Numbered from the stretch's first letter, positions 27,908 to 37,168 are shown. The stretch: DNA of 64,000 nucleotides from Aeropyrum camini SY1 = JCM 12091 (GCF_000591035.1 NC_022521.1:992001-1056000); one strand, 5' to 3'. Made by a program: numbers and translations. Notes: generated by a model not told the origin, from the sequence alone.

Positions 27908-28644
27908 TCTTCATCACCCAGTATAGCCGCCTGCTCCCTCTCCACTCTCCTTATCAGCGCGGGGCCTGTCTTCAACAGGAAATCTTCAGCCTCGCCTACC
28001 TCGGGATAGCCGGCAACAAGCCTGGGGTCAGCGGGGAGTCCCACCCTTCCGAGGCTGCCCTTGGCCAGAAGCCATAGCCTAAACCCGCCGGAAGAGACTA
28101 TCAACTCCAGCTCGCCTGGATCTAGTGAGCCGCCGCGCGCCCACCATAGCTCCCTAACAAAGCCCATTGCCAGTGCTCTGGCAAGCTTGCCGCTCCACTC
28201 TGCGTAGAGGCTGTCAGCCCTTGCTCCAACAGCCTTGAGGACCTCGCCAGGGCTGACCCCAGAGAGGGGGCTCCTCACCGCAGCGGAAGCTAGATTCTCG
28301 TCCAGCACCGGATCTAGGCTGCGGGAGAGTACGGCCATGCTGGAGGCTAGACTGCTGTGGAGAACGGCCTCCATAAAAGCCTCAACGACATCGCCAACGC
28401 CGATCCTGGACCCCTTTAGGGCAGACTCCACCACGCCCAGGTCTACAGGATCCCCCGCGAGGACCTCACTGTCGAGGAGTACCCAGGGCACACTCCATAT
28501 GAGGCGGCCGCCCGAGTCCGTCGGGCCCTGAGCCTCCACTATCTTCACGCTATCCAGGAGACCCTTCTCCTTGAGGCCTCTGAATAGGCTGTAGCTCGAG
28601 GCGCAAGTCTTGTGCACATAGATCTTAACCCTTATCCCCTGCAA
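27892..28644 (-). CDS. thioredoxin-fold N-terminus protein, function unknown
   Basis: A 250-residue protein whose first 70 residues resemble a glutaredoxin/thioredoxin fold: VKIYVHKTCASSYSLFRGLKEKG with a single-cysteine CxxS site, then a cis-Pro-like WSVPWVLLDSEVLAGDP. The remaining 180 residues are helical and unfamiliar. A monothiol CxxS active site is compatible with Fe-S cluster or glutathione-type chemistry. It starts 90 bases from sufC on the other strand, so the two are divergent; a link to Fe-S assembly is plausible but only positional. Confidence 0.6.
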   Translation of the reverse strand: MQGIRVKIYVHKTCASSYSLFRGLKEKGLLDSVKIVEAQGPTDSGGRLIWSVPWVLLDSEVLAGDPVDLGVVESALKGSRIGVGDVVEAFMEAVLHSSLASSMAVLSRSLDPVLDENLASAAVRSPLSGVSPGEVLKAVGARADSLYAEWSGKLARALAMGFVRELWWARGGSLDPGELELIVSSGGFRLWLLAKGSLGRVGLPADPRLVAGYPEVGEAEDFLLKTGPALIRRVEREQAAILGDEEWMGL

Positions 28645-28733
28645 GAAACAACCCCTTACCCTGGGGTATGAATTAGAGTTTTTAGCACTAAACCCTATAC
28701 TTTAACAGTGGTTAAAATAAGGGGTGCACATGT

Positions 28734-29495
28734 ATGGGTCTCGAGGTTAAAGGCCTGACGGCCAAGATCGGGGAAAAGATCGTGTTAAACAATGTTGACT
28801 TCGACCTCAACTATGGAGAGGTACACGCTGTAATGGGCCCCAACGGCAGCGGCAAGTCGAGCCTCGGCTACGTCATAATGGGTCGGGAGATCTACGAGGT
28901 CGTAGAGGGCGACATACTTCTCGACGGGGAGAGTATAAAGGATCTCCCGCCGGAGGAGAGGGCGCTTAAAGGCGTCTTCATGGCTCAGCAAGATCCCCCC
29001 CAGATCCCGGGTGTGAGGCTCAGCAGCCTCATAATAGCCTTCGTCAACAAACGGCTAGGCGCTCAGGACCTCAGCAAGCCTGCCGATCCGAAGATAATCA
29101 GGAGGATGTACGAATACGCCTCTAAACTCGGCCTCGACAGGGAGATACTGAACAGGGAGGTCAACGTAGGCTTCAGCGGCGGGGAGAAGAAGAGGAGCGA
29201 GCTGCTGCAGGCAATGATCTTCGACCCCAAGATCGTCATACTTGACGAGCCAGACTCCGGTCTCGACATTGATGGGCTAAAGATAGTCGCAGAGTTCATA
29301 AAGCAGCTTAGAGAATCCGGGAGAGGTGTAATGCTCATAACCCACTACGCCCGCCTGCTAAACTTCGTCGAGCCCGACAGGGTCACAGTGCTCTACAGGG
29401 GCTCCGTGCTGGCTAGGGGTGGGCCCGAGCTCGCCAAGGAGGTAGAGGAGAAAGGCTACGCACAGCTCTACAGGATGCTCGCCAGGAGCAAGTAA
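28734..29495 (+). CDS. sufC: Fe-S assembly ATPase SufC
   Basis: The ABC-type ATPase of the SufBCD scaffold, 253 residues. Walker A is GPNGSGKSSLGYV, the signature is NVGFSGGEKKRSELLQ, and Walker B is IVILDEPDSGLDIDG; KKRSE is characteristic for SufC. The ATG at 28734 follows GGGGTG. It leads a rightward sufC-sufB-sufD set, although sufB has its own TATA-like element. No SufS, SufE or SufU gene is adjacent, so sulfur must come from elsewhere. Confidence 0.97.
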   Translation: MGLEVKGLTAKIGEKIVLNNVDFDLNYGEVHAVMGPNGSGKSSLGYVIMGREIYEVVEGDILLDGESIKDLPPEERALKGVFMAQQDPPQIPGVRLSSLIIAFVNKRLGAQDLSKPADPKIIRRMYEYASKLGLDREILNREVNVGFSGGEKKRSELLQAMIFDPKIVILDEPDSGLDIDGLKIVAEFIKQLRESGRGVMLITHYARLLNFVEPDRVTVLYRGSVLARGGPELAKEVEEKGYAQLYRMLARSK

Positions 29496-29534
29496 GGGAG
29501 AGAGTATATGTTGTGATTAAAGGGGGATGCGGTC

Positions 29535-29546
29535 TAGTATATTTAA
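29535..29546 (+). promoter_or_regulatory. TATA box for sufB
   Basis: TAGTATATTTAA, centred about 28 bases before the ATG at 29568, suggesting that sufB can be transcribed separately from sufC as a leaderless message. Confidence 0.5.
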
Positions 29547-29567
29547 CGGGGTTAAAGGTGGTGTGTT

Positions 29568-30998
29568 ATGGGGGAGATGGTAGAGCTTAAGAAGGAGCTC
29601 CTGAGGGATGTGGACCTTGCCGAGAGGCTTCTCGGGAGAGAGAGGCCTGTTAAGACCGAGATCGAGATCAGGGGTAAGATCACTAGGAGCACTATAGAGG
29701 AGATAAGCAGGATTAAGAAGGAGCCGGAGTGGATGAAGAGGCTGAGGCTTAGGAGCCTGGAGCTTTTCTACAAGCTTCCAACACCCAAGTGGCTAGCCGG
29801 GATAGATGTGATAGACCTTGAAGAGATGATTGTCTACTCGAAGCCCGAGACAGACAGGGCCTCGAGCTGGGATGAGCTGCCTAAGGAGATTAGAGAGTTC
29901 TATGAGAGGCTTGGCCTGCCCGAGATAGAGGCTAGGTTCCTGAGCGGCCTGAGCGCTGTTTTCGACAGCGAGACGGTGTATGCTAGGGTGAAGAAGTATC
30001 TCGAGGAGAAGGGAGTTATAGTCATGCCTATCGAGGAGGCAGTCCAGAAGTATCCAGACCTTGTTAAGAAGTATTTCATGAGGGTCTTCCCGCCAAGCGA
30101 CCACAAGTTCGCGGCACTCCACGGCGCCCTCTGGAGCGGCGGCACATTCATATACGTCCCGCCCGGTGTTAAGATCAGAGAGCCTATAGAAAGCTTCTTC
30201 CTGATAGGCAAGAGTGGCGAGGGCCAGTTTGAGCACAGCCTCATAGTGGCTGACGAGGGGGCCTACGTCGAGTGGATCGAGGGCTGCAGCGCTCCAAGGC
30301 TCACGAAGTTCAGTTTCCACGACGGCATGGTAGAAGCGTACGCCCACAGGAACGCTACTATAAAGATCATAACGGTCCAGAACTGGAGTAAGGACGTGAT
30401 AAACCTGAACAACAAGAGGGCTATAGCCGAGGAGGGGGCCAGGGTTGACTGGGTAGAGGGTAGCATTGGCAGCAAGATGACCTTCGTCTACCCGAGCACT
30501 ATACTCAAAGGCGACAACAGCTCCAGCAGGAGTGCTGTGGTGACAATAGCCAAGGGGCCCTACCTGAAGGATAGCGGTAGCAAGATGATACACGTCGGCA
30601 GAAATACTAGGAGTCAAGTTATAAACAAGACCATTAGCGCCGATGGCGGCATCAACGTCTACAGGGGTATAATAAGGATAGTGAAGGGGGCTAAGAACGC
30701 TGTGGCCAATGTCGAGTGTGAATCCCTAATACTCGACGACAAGAGCAAGGCCCATACCTACCCGCACAACCAGGTGGACGAGCCAACGGCAAGCGTAAAC
30801 CACGAGGCAACCACAGGAAGGCTCACAGAACCGCAGCTCTTCTACCTAACCAGCAGGGGCCTAACAGAGGATGAGGCGAAGAGCCTAATAGTCCTGGGGT
30901 TCCTGGAGGACGTGCTCAAGGAGCTGCCATTCGAATACGCCAACGTGCTTACTAAAGTCGTCAGGCTGGAGTTCAGCGAGTACGGAGCATTCGGCTGA
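29568..30998 (+). CDS. sufB: Fe-S scaffold protein SufB
   Basis: Core scaffold subunit on which Fe-S clusters are built with SufC and SufD. 476 residues, typical length. It contains HGALWSGGTFIYVPPGVKI, the parallel beta-helix with SLIVADEGAYVEWIEGCSAP, and, near the C-terminus, NVECESLILDDKSKAHTYP and NHEATTGRLTEPQLFYL, the most conserved blocks of the family, including the candidate ligand cysteine in VECES. It is 72 bases from sufC and 47 from sufD. Confidence 0.97.
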   Translation: MGEMVELKKELLRDVDLAERLLGRERPVKTEIEIRGKITRSTIEEISRIKKEPEWMKRLRLRSLELFYKLPTPKWLAGIDVIDLEEMIVYSKPETDRASSWDELPKEIREFYERLGLPEIEARFLSGLSAVFDSETVYARVKKYLEEKGVIVMPIEEAVQKYPDLVKKYFMRVFPPSDHKFAALHGALWSGGTFIYVPPGVKIREPIESFFLIGKSGEGQFEHSLIVADEGAYVEWIEGCSAPRLTKFSFHDGMVEAYAHRNATIKIITVQNWSKDVINLNNKRAIAEEGARVDWVEGSIGSKMTFVYPSTILKGDNSSSRSAVVTIAKGPYLKDSGSKMIHVGRNTRSQVINKTISADGGINVYRGIIRIVKGAKNAVANVECESLILDDKSKAHTYPHNQVDEPTASVNHEATTGRLTEPQLFYLTSRGLTEDEAKSLIVLGFLEDVLKELPFEYANVLTKVVRLEFSEYGAFG

Positions 30999-31045
30999 GC
31001 CGGAGTAAACCTCGAGCCGCTCCAAGTGTCAGGCGGTGGCGAGCC

Positions 31046-32221
31046 ATGGCTTCCACTATAATAGCTAGGGATGAGCTTAGGAAGCTAGTTAAAGAGCTTC
31101 CGTTTCAGGAGATAGCTGACACTCCGACGGTGAAGTACTACACCGACTGGAAGGTCTACGAGAGGCTTATGGACCTAGACTATGCTGACTCCACTGACAC
31201 CCTACCGGAGCACCTGGCCAATAACGTACAGCAAAAACCCGCCATCACGCTGGGCACCGATCTTACTGTGGGTGTACTACCAAAAGGTGTTAAAGCCGAG
31301 AAGTTTGACTTGGAGAGCGCGTCAAGCCTGGAGGGTCTGAAGCCCTTCACCCTAGTTAGGGCTGACGGGGGCAGGATGCAGGCTTACCACGTGCTAAGGT
31401 TTAACCTTGGTGTGAAGGTGACTGTGGAGCCTGGAACGGATTTCGGGAGCCTTGTTATAGCCAGCCTAGGAGGCCCGGGTTACCTAGGTCACCACATAGT
31501 TGTGGAGGTGGGTGACGGCGCTAAGGGGGAGATAATCTATATTGACTATGTCACATCACCCGGGCTGAAAACCACTGTTTTAGAGGGCAGGGTTGGTAAG
31601 GATGCGGAAGCTAGTGTAACCAACATTGTTATCCACGGCAGTAGAAGTGCAGTTTACACTCTCAGAGCCTTTGAAGCCCTGGATAAAGCCTCCATACAAC
31701 AGTATTACCTGATAAGCGGCGGCCGCATGACTAGATTCCAGGACGACAATCTCCTCGACGGCAGGCTCTCTAGCCTCAAGGCCCTTGCCAGCACGGTAGC
31801 CAGGCCAAACACGGCTAGCGACGTCATAATAAGCAGCCTCCACAGAGGACCGGAGAGCGAGGGAGAGGTGAGGGCTAGGGGCGTTGTAGTAGGCAACGGC
31901 TACCTAGCGCAGCGCGGCGTAGCTATGCTTGGTGAGACAGCTAGGCTAGCGGCTTCGGAGGTGGAAAGCTACATATTCCTCTTGAGCGAGAAGGGCAAGG
32001 GCTATGCAGTCCCCGTGTTAGAGATACATACAGGCGAAATAACCAGGGCTGGGCACTCAGCCGCCGTAGCGAGCCTAGCAGAGGACACTATATTCTACTT
32101 GAAGAGCAGGGGACTAGACGACAAGGACATTGTAACCCTCGTAATGGAGGGTATAACAAGGTTCTCAGGCGTTCTCGAGAAAATGGAAATACCCTTCAAC
32201 TGGCTCATAAACCTCGAGTAG
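31046..32221 (+). CDS. sufD: Fe-S assembly protein SufD
   Basis: Beta-helix partner of SufB, 391 residues. It is more divergent than SufB, as usual: an N-terminal helical region, a central beta-helix (TLVRADGGRMQAYHVLRFNLG, VEVGDGAKGEIIYIDYV) and a conserved C-terminus with LEIHTGEITRAGHSAAVASL and FYLKSRGLDDKDI. The conserved histidine in RAGHSA corresponds to the family's cluster-assembly site. It ends 44 bases before the convergent coiled-coil gene. Confidence 0.92.
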   Translation: MASTIIARDELRKLVKELPFQEIADTPTVKYYTDWKVYERLMDLDYADSTDTLPEHLANNVQQKPAITLGTDLTVGVLPKGVKAEKFDLESASSLEGLKPFTLVRADGGRMQAYHVLRFNLGVKVTVEPGTDFGSLVIASLGGPGYLGHHIVVEVGDGAKGEIIYIDYVTSPGLKTTVLEGRVGKDAEASVTNIVIHGSRSAVYTLRAFEALDKASIQQYYLISGGRMTRFQDDNLLDGRLSSLKALASTVARPNTASDVIISSLHRGPESEGEVRARGVVVGNGYLAQRGVAMLGETARLAASEVESYIFLLSEKGKGYAVPVLEIHTGEITRAGHSAAVASLAEDTIFYLKSRGLDDKDIVTLVMEGITRFSGVLEKMEIPFNWLINLE

Positions 32222-32265
32222 AAGACTAAAAACAAGAACAAGCAAATAAAGTGGGTTTTAGAAAA

Positions 32266-34653
32266 CTACTCCCTCAGCCTCTCTTTAGCCTGGTCGAGCT
32301 TTTCCTCAGCTTCTTCTAGCAGGTCCTCGGCCTGGCTTATATCATCCCTAGCCTCGCTCACGCTGCCAGAGCTCAGCTTGTCAATAGCGTCCTGCAGCTT
32401 CTCGAGAGCCTCAGCGATTTTGCTTCTCGCCTCCTCTATAAGTCTAATGGCCTCATTGTCGCCCATTCTCCTAGCCTTGGCTTCGAGCTTGGCAGCTTTG
32501 CTGTTGAGCTCGGCCGCCTTCTCCCGGAGTTCTTCTATCATATGATGCAATTCCTCTATTAAATCTCCTACAGCCTGCTCTACCATATCCCTAATCTCGC
32601 TCGCCGTGGACGCGACCTCCTCTATTAAATCTATAGCCTCTCCGATTTTCTGTCTAGCACTCTCTATATCACCATCTCTCGCGAGGCTTGCCGCTTCCTC
32701 TAGCAGGCTCTCAGCCTGGTCTAGCTTCTGGAGAGCCTCCTCTATGGCCGCCTGGATATCTTCGGTGAGCATACCAGCCTTTCTAGCCTTCTCGGCTAGG
32801 TCCTCGATCTCATCGCGCAGCTCTTCCACTCTGTCGAGCAGCTCTTCAACCTGGTTTAAGAGTTCGGAAGCAGCTTCATGAGCGGCTTCTATAGCCTTCT
32901 CAGCTAGCTTTTCGGCCTCCTCCGCGGTAGATGCAGCCTCCTCGGCCAGGGTTATAGCCTCGCTATAGCGGCCATTCCTGTAAGCCTCCTTTGCGGCCTC
33001 TAGCTTCACTCTCGCCTCCTCCAGCTTGTTAACAGCCTCCTCAACGGCTTCCGAGCCGGATAGCTGGGCGGCTATCTGTAGCTTGGTCTCTGCTTTAGCC
33101 AGCTTATTCTCAGCCTCTTCTATGGCCTCCCTAGCCTTCTCAGCATACTCCTCGATAACCTCTAGTACAGCTTCAGCTGTGTCAAGCTTGTTATCAGCCC
33201 TCTCCACTGCAGCCTCTGCCTGAGCTATTCTCTCCTTAGCCTCCTCGATCTTCCCCTCATCTAGCAGACTTCTGGCCTCCGCCAGCAGGGTGGAAGCTCT
33301 ATCCAGGAGGGCTCTAGCCTCATCGAGCATCTCCTGTACATAGCTCTGGCCTGCAATAGCTGCTTCCTGCTCCAGCCTGTCAAGCTCCTCCTGGAGCTCC
33401 TCTATCTCAGCCTCAATCTTGGCCATCTCTGCTAGAACCTCCGTTTCAACAGACTCCTCGGCCTCTTCTGCAGTGGTGGTAGTCGTTGTGGTAGTAGTAC
33501 CAGTAGTACCGGTGGTCTCGGTAGCTGTCGGCGTGGCGGTGCCAGTCTCACCCCCGCCACTGAGGAGGACTACCTCTGCTGCTGAAGCCAGAGCCTCCGC
33601 TTTGGCTAGGTAGCCTTGTGCCCTAGCAATCTCCCTCATGATCTCGCCTACCTTAGCTCCTTCCTGCAGCAGTGCATTGGCTGCGTCTAGCCTCTCCCTA
33701 GCTTCCGCTAGTGCTTCTTCAGCCTCCTCTAAGAGTTTCTTTGCCTCAGGGTTCTGGTCGAGCTCGGTGCCATACTCTCCCTTAATAGCATCTATCTTGG
33801 CACTTATATCCTGGTATATGACCTCAAGTTTTTGTATCCTCGCCTCTATTATCCTCTGTACCACAGCCTTACCGACACCACTTCCATGGTCGCCGAGGGC
33901 TGTGGTGGAGGCTGCAATGCTCTCTAGTATCGACCTTGCCAGTAGCACACCACTCAGGGCGCTTTCGAGGGCAACCTCCGCCTCTCCACCGTCTTCCGCC
34001 TCGATCTCCGCTTTCAACTGTTCAAGCTTGGAAGCCACCCCGCTGAGAATCTCTATAGCCCTTTCCACACCCACGGCCTGGGTTGAGCCTACTGCTGCAA
34101 CCTCTATTGCACCCTCAGACTCAACTGTAGCCTCAGCAGCGGCGAGTACGTTTATCGCCTTAGCCGGGTCTCCCCTCGCCGCCTCCCTTAGAGCCTTAGC
34201 TAGGTCGATCAGAATAGGGTCTCCTCTATCCCTTCCAAGCTTCTCCAGAACTATTGAAGCCCTTGCCAGGACCTCCCTTGTTTTAACCTGGCTGACAGCC
34301 TCTTCGTCTATCCTCTCCGCTATCATCTGTCCTATCTTCTCATTAACGGCTATCCCTAGCTGTGCAAGCCTTCCAGCCTCGCTAGGCGAAAGGGAGCGTG
34401 GATCTTCCAGTGCAGCTATCTCCTCAACAACACCCCGCTCGTCCTCGTCAAGCATCTGGAGGAGCCAACTATGCTTCTCTAGCACTAGCCTGAAGTTGAT
34501 GGAGAGAACTTCTAGAACAATGTACGGACTAACGGCAAGGTTCATGCTGGTGTTAACGCTTTCCTGGGCAGCTGCAACAGCGGGGGCCACTGTTGGCAGT
34601 AGTATAGTAAACACGAGAGCAATTCCAGCCAGTTTTAGTCTCCAGAAGCTCAC
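32266..34653 (-). CDS. large secreted coiled-coil protein
   Basis: A 795-residue exported protein. A signal peptide (KLAGIALVFTILLPTVAPAVAAA) is followed by a helical region (about 35-370), a Thr/Glu-rich linker containing nine consecutive threonines (about 375-400), and a second, very regular helical region to the end built from Glu/Ala/Lys/Leu-rich heptads with recurring LLEEA and AEEAE units, most probably long antiparallel coiled coils. No transmembrane anchor is visible at the C-terminus and there are no cysteines. The family is unknown to me. It is divergent from a membrane-bound winged-helix regulator across a palindrome-rich promoter region, which suggests co-regulation. It might be a surface-layer-associated stalk or sensor. 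Confidence 0.72.
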   Translation of the reverse strand: MSFWRLKLAGIALVFTILLPTVAPAVAAAQESVNTSMNLAVSPYIVLEVLSINFRLVLEKHSWLLQMLDEDERGVVEEIAALEDPRSLSPSEAGRLAQLGIAVNEKIGQMIAERIDEEAVSQVKTREVLARASIVLEKLGRDRGDPILIDLAKALREAARGDPAKAINVLAAAEATVESEGAIEVAAVGSTQAVGVERAIEILSGVASKLEQLKAEIEAEDGGEAEVALESALSGVLLARSILESIAASTTALGDHGSGVGKAVVQRIIEARIQKLEVIYQDISAKIDAIKGEYGTELDQNPEAKKLLEEAEEALAEARERLDAANALLQEGAKVGEIMREIARAQGYLAKAEALASAAEVVLLSGGGETGTATPTATETTGTTGTTTTTTTTTAEEAEESVETEVLAEMAKIEAEIEELQEELDRLEQEAAIAGQSYVQEMLDEARALLDRASTLLAEARSLLDEGKIEEAKERIAQAEAAVERADNKLDTAEAVLEVIEEYAEKAREAIEEAENKLAKAETKLQIAAQLSGSEAVEEAVNKLEEARVKLEAAKEAYRNGRYSEAITLAEEAASTAEEAEKLAEKAIEAAHEAASELLNQVEELLDRVEELRDEIEDLAEKARKAGMLTEDIQAAIEEALQKLDQAESLLEEAASLARDGDIESARQKIGEAIDLIEEVASTASEIRDMVEQAVGDLIEELHHMIEELREKAAELNSKAAKLEAKARRMGDNEAIRLIEEARSKIAEALEKLQDAIDKLSSGSVSEARDDISQAEDLLEEAEEKLDQAKERLRE

Positions 34654-34694
34654 ACCACCTCACCTCCAGGCTTCCGCAAACCTTGTCCGGCTTA

Positions 34695-34762
34695 GTTCCT
34701 AATTTAAAACCCTATGGAACATCAACTCTAGAACCAGGTTCCATTGGATTTAGGAACGTTCC
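34695..34762. promoter_or_regulatory. cluster of GGAAC/GTTCC palindromic sites in divergent promoter region
   Basis: Half-sites GTTCC (34695-34699) and GGAAC (34716-34720) flank AATTTAAAAC (34701-34710), which reads as a TATA-like element for the leftward coiled-coil gene. GAACCAGGTTC (34731-34741) and GGAACGTTCC (34753-34762) are complete palindromes. Six half-sites in under 70 bases are unlikely to be chance and fit a dimeric regulator; the divergent winged-helix protein is the obvious candidate. A separate TATA-like CATTAAAAC (34797-34805) serves the rightward gene. Confidence 0.6.
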
Positions 34763-34840
34763 GCCTCTTGGAAAGTATCGGTCTATCGGCTGGTGGCATT
34801 AAAACTCTCAGGCCAATAAGGTGCTCGGGGTGCTACCCGA

Positions 34841-35785
34841 ATGACCAGCTGGAGGGGTGAAACTGCTTCGGGACGTGCAGCAGTGTTACTAATACTCGTG
34901 CTAGCAGGGATCCTGATCGCCAGTCACACAGCCTTGGCGCAGGAAGAGGCTGGCATAACTGATGTCGAGGTGACTATTAGGAGCGATGGGGTGGCGGAGG
35001 CTAGGGTCTGGGCTGAGGCTGGACCTGGCCTAGCTAGTATCCAGCTCCCTACCCCCCCAATTTTAGCCACTATACTGGTTACAACAGCTGATGGTGGTAG
35101 TATACCTCCTATAGTCGAGGGAAACACACTTATAGTACCCCTTGAGGAGAAGACCCTGCTGGAGATAACTTACCTCGTGGACACAAGGGCTAGCGATGGT
35201 GTTTTCAGCTTTGACGTGACCCCTCCAGGTGTGCCCGTGACGCTTGTTGTGGAGCAGGGAATAATCCTCTTGGGCCTCCCCTCCGGAATAACTTCCTATG
35301 ACAAGAAGGACAGTACTCTCGAGATAGTGTTTAGCGAGCCCTCAACCATATCCTTCGTCCCGGCAGAATACGCCACCAATACAGCAGCAGTTGGAGGAGG
35401 CGCCGGGACTAACAATACACCTACTGAAGCTGAGGCTAGAGAGGGATGGGGACTACTCCCGGTTATAGTAGCCATTATTCTTGGCGTCATACTATTGGCC
35501 GGGGGAGCGGCATTCTACGTGTATAGGCGGGGGAGCGGCGGTAATAATGTTGAGGCAGTTGTTACTACCCTAGATTCAACTGATAAGCTCATACTTGACA
35601 CCCTGAAGAGCTCCGGGGGCACTTCCGAGCAGCCTGCCCTGCTGAGGGCTACTGGCCTCCCCAAGTCGACGCTCTGGAGGAGGCTGAAGAGGCTGGAGTC
35701 TCTTGGTTACGTCAGGATTATAAGGAAGGGTAAGACAAATGTCGTAGAACTTGTAAAGCATTACGAGGATGAGAGCAAGAATTAG
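34841..35785 (+). CDS. membrane-anchored winged-helix regulator with extracytoplasmic domain
   Basis: A 314-residue one-component membrane regulator. A signal sequence (about 10-33, ending in ALAQ) is followed by a beta-rich extracytoplasmic domain (about 35-195), a Thr/Asn-rich linker, one transmembrane helix (about 206-228, PVIVAIILGVILLAGGAAF) and a cytoplasmic winged helix (about 245-308) in which LLRATGLPKSTLWRRLKRLESLGYVRI is recognition helix plus wing entry. This MarR/ArsR-like DNA-binding end on a membrane protein is known in archaea (COG2512-type). It is divergent from the secreted coiled-coil gene, whose product could be its ligand or target. The ATG at 34841 was chosen. Confidence 0.78.
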   Translation: MTSWRGETASGRAAVLLILVLAGILIASHTALAQEEAGITDVEVTIRSDGVAEARVWAEAGPGLASIQLPTPPILATILVTTADGGSIPPIVEGNTLIVPLEEKTLLEITYLVDTRASDGVFSFDVTPPGVPVTLVVEQGIILLGLPSGITSYDKKDSTLEIVFSEPSTISFVPAEYATNTAAVGGGAGTNNTPTEAEAREGWGLLPVIVAIILGVILLAGGAAFYVYRRGSGGNNVEAVVTTLDSTDKLILDTLKSSGGTSEQPALLRATGLPKSTLWRRLKRLESLGYVRIIRKGKTNVVELVKHYEDESKN

Positions 35786-35863
35786 GCATCGTTTTCTTTG
35801 GCTAAAAGCTTCATACGATAGACGGGTATATACGTTAGGGGTTTTCCAAGTAAACAACTCCAC

Positions 35864-35874
35864 ATTTAAATATA
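35864..35874 (+). promoter_or_regulatory. TATA box for citrate synthase
   Basis: ATTTAAATATA, centred about 34 bases before the ATG at 35903, consistent with a very short leader. Confidence 0.55.
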
Positions 35875-35902
35875 GTAAATTTGGCTACTGTGGTGGTTCC
35901 TC

Positions 35903-37087
35903 ATGAGCCAGCAGCCAGAGTGTAGGGTTGAGGGTAACTATATAGTCGTCCCAAAGGGCTTGGTTAACGTTATCGTTGACGAGACTAAGATTAGTGGTGT
36001 TGATCCCAAGGGCGAGGCCACGATATATAGGGGGTATACTATAGAGGATATCGGCGAGCACGCCAGCTTCTACGAGGCGGCGCATCTGATACTCTTCGGC
36101 AGGCTCCCATGCGACGAGGAGCTGAAGGAGATAAGGTCTAAGATAGACAAGTATAGGGGTCAGATCCCTGAGAAGCTGTTTGACGCTATGAAGCACGTCC
36201 CGGTAACCCACCCTATGTTCTACGGGATCTATGGTACGGCGCTCCTCGGCCAGTACTACGCCCCTGAGTGGAGGTTCGACGAGGACTTCCTATACGACCA
36301 TGCCCTGAGGCTCGCAGCACAGCTGCCTGTTATCTTCACCACAGGCTGGAACCTCGCTCACCACGGCACATTCCTGAGGCCCGACCCGAGCAGGGACCAC
36401 GCCTGGGATGTGCTCAGAATGATAATAATGAGGGAGCCGAGCGATATCGAGGCGAGAGCTTTTGAGTCGACGCTAGTGCTCTACATGGACCACGGCTTCA
36501 ACGCATCTACATTCACCACAAGAGTTATAGGGAGCACGCTCAGCGACCTCTACAGCGCTGTAGCAGGAGGTATAGCAGCCCTTAAGGGCCCACTACATGG
36601 AGGAGCCAACGAGAAGGCTATGGAGATGTTCCTTGACGCGATGAAGAAGGCCGAGGAGAAGGGTGTGCCACTATACGACTACATCGAGGAGTATATTAAG
36701 GAGAAGCTCGCCAGGAAGGAGAAGATAATGGGCTTCGGCCACAGGATCTACAAGCTACACGATCCAAGGACCGACGTCGCAGCCAAGTTCGTCGCCAAGC
36801 TCAAGGACGGGGAGTTCTGGATGAAGGTGCTGAAGAAGGCGGAGGAGGTTATGTGGAGGGAGAAGAAGATACCCGCTAACATAGACCTATACACAGCAGT
36901 CCTCTACTACCAGCTAGGCATACCCATACCCATGTACACGCCGATATTCGCCATGGGCAGGGTGGTCGGCTGGAGCGCACACTATATAGAGCAGGTTCTA
37001 AACAACAAGCTGATAAGGCCCACAGAGAAGTACGTGGGCCCGACCGGCCTCAAGTACCAGCCTATCGAGGAGAGATGTAGGAGGTAA
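35903..37087 (+). CDS. gltA: citrate synthase
   Basis: Condenses acetyl-CoA and oxaloacetate to enter the citric acid cycle. The 394-residue length fits the archaeal dimeric type. The active-site regions are clear: GPLHGGANEKAMEM (first catalytic His), GFGHRIYKLHDPR (second His) and the preceding NASTFTTRVIGST. It is a single gene with a TATA box and converges on the CitG-like gene. 2-Methylcitrate synthase activity is a common side reaction of such archaeal enzymes. Confidence 0.95.
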   Translation: MSQQPECRVEGNYIVVPKGLVNVIVDETKISGVDPKGEATIYRGYTIEDIGEHASFYEAAHLILFGRLPCDEELKEIRSKIDKYRGQIPEKLFDAMKHVPVTHPMFYGIYGTALLGQYYAPEWRFDEDFLYDHALRLAAQLPVIFTTGWNLAHHGTFLRPDPSRDHAWDVLRMIIMREPSDIEARAFESTLVLYMDHGFNASTFTTRVIGSTLSDLYSAVAGGIAALKGPLHGGANEKAMEMFLDAMKKAEEKGVPLYDYIEEYIKEKLARKEKIMGFGHRIYKLHDPRTDVAAKFVAKLKDGEFWMKVLKKAEEVMWREKKIPANIDLYTAVLYYQLGIPIPMYTPIFAMGRVVGWSAHYIEQVLNNKLIRPTEKYVGPTGLKYQPIEERCRR

Positions 37088-37168
37088 GAGTTGGACCCGA
37101 GCCCCCACACTATAAATCTTTTTACCTTATGATACCTTTTGATACACACCGTACCCAGGCCGGATATC

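Noticed and set aside
29793-30617. 274-codon frame opposite sufB
   Set aside because: A shadow of the highly conserved sufB gene.
33450-33540. Repeat-rich stretch resembling a microsatellite
   Set aside because: It encodes the Thr-rich linker of the secreted coiled-coil protein; the codons are mixed, so it is a protein feature and not a DNA repeat locus.
33638-34702. Long Ser/Ala/Leu-rich frame opposite the coiled-coil gene
   Set aside because: The antisense of a Glu/Ala/Leu-rich coiled coil naturally gives a long Ser/Leu-rich frame. The other strand has a signal peptide and heptads.
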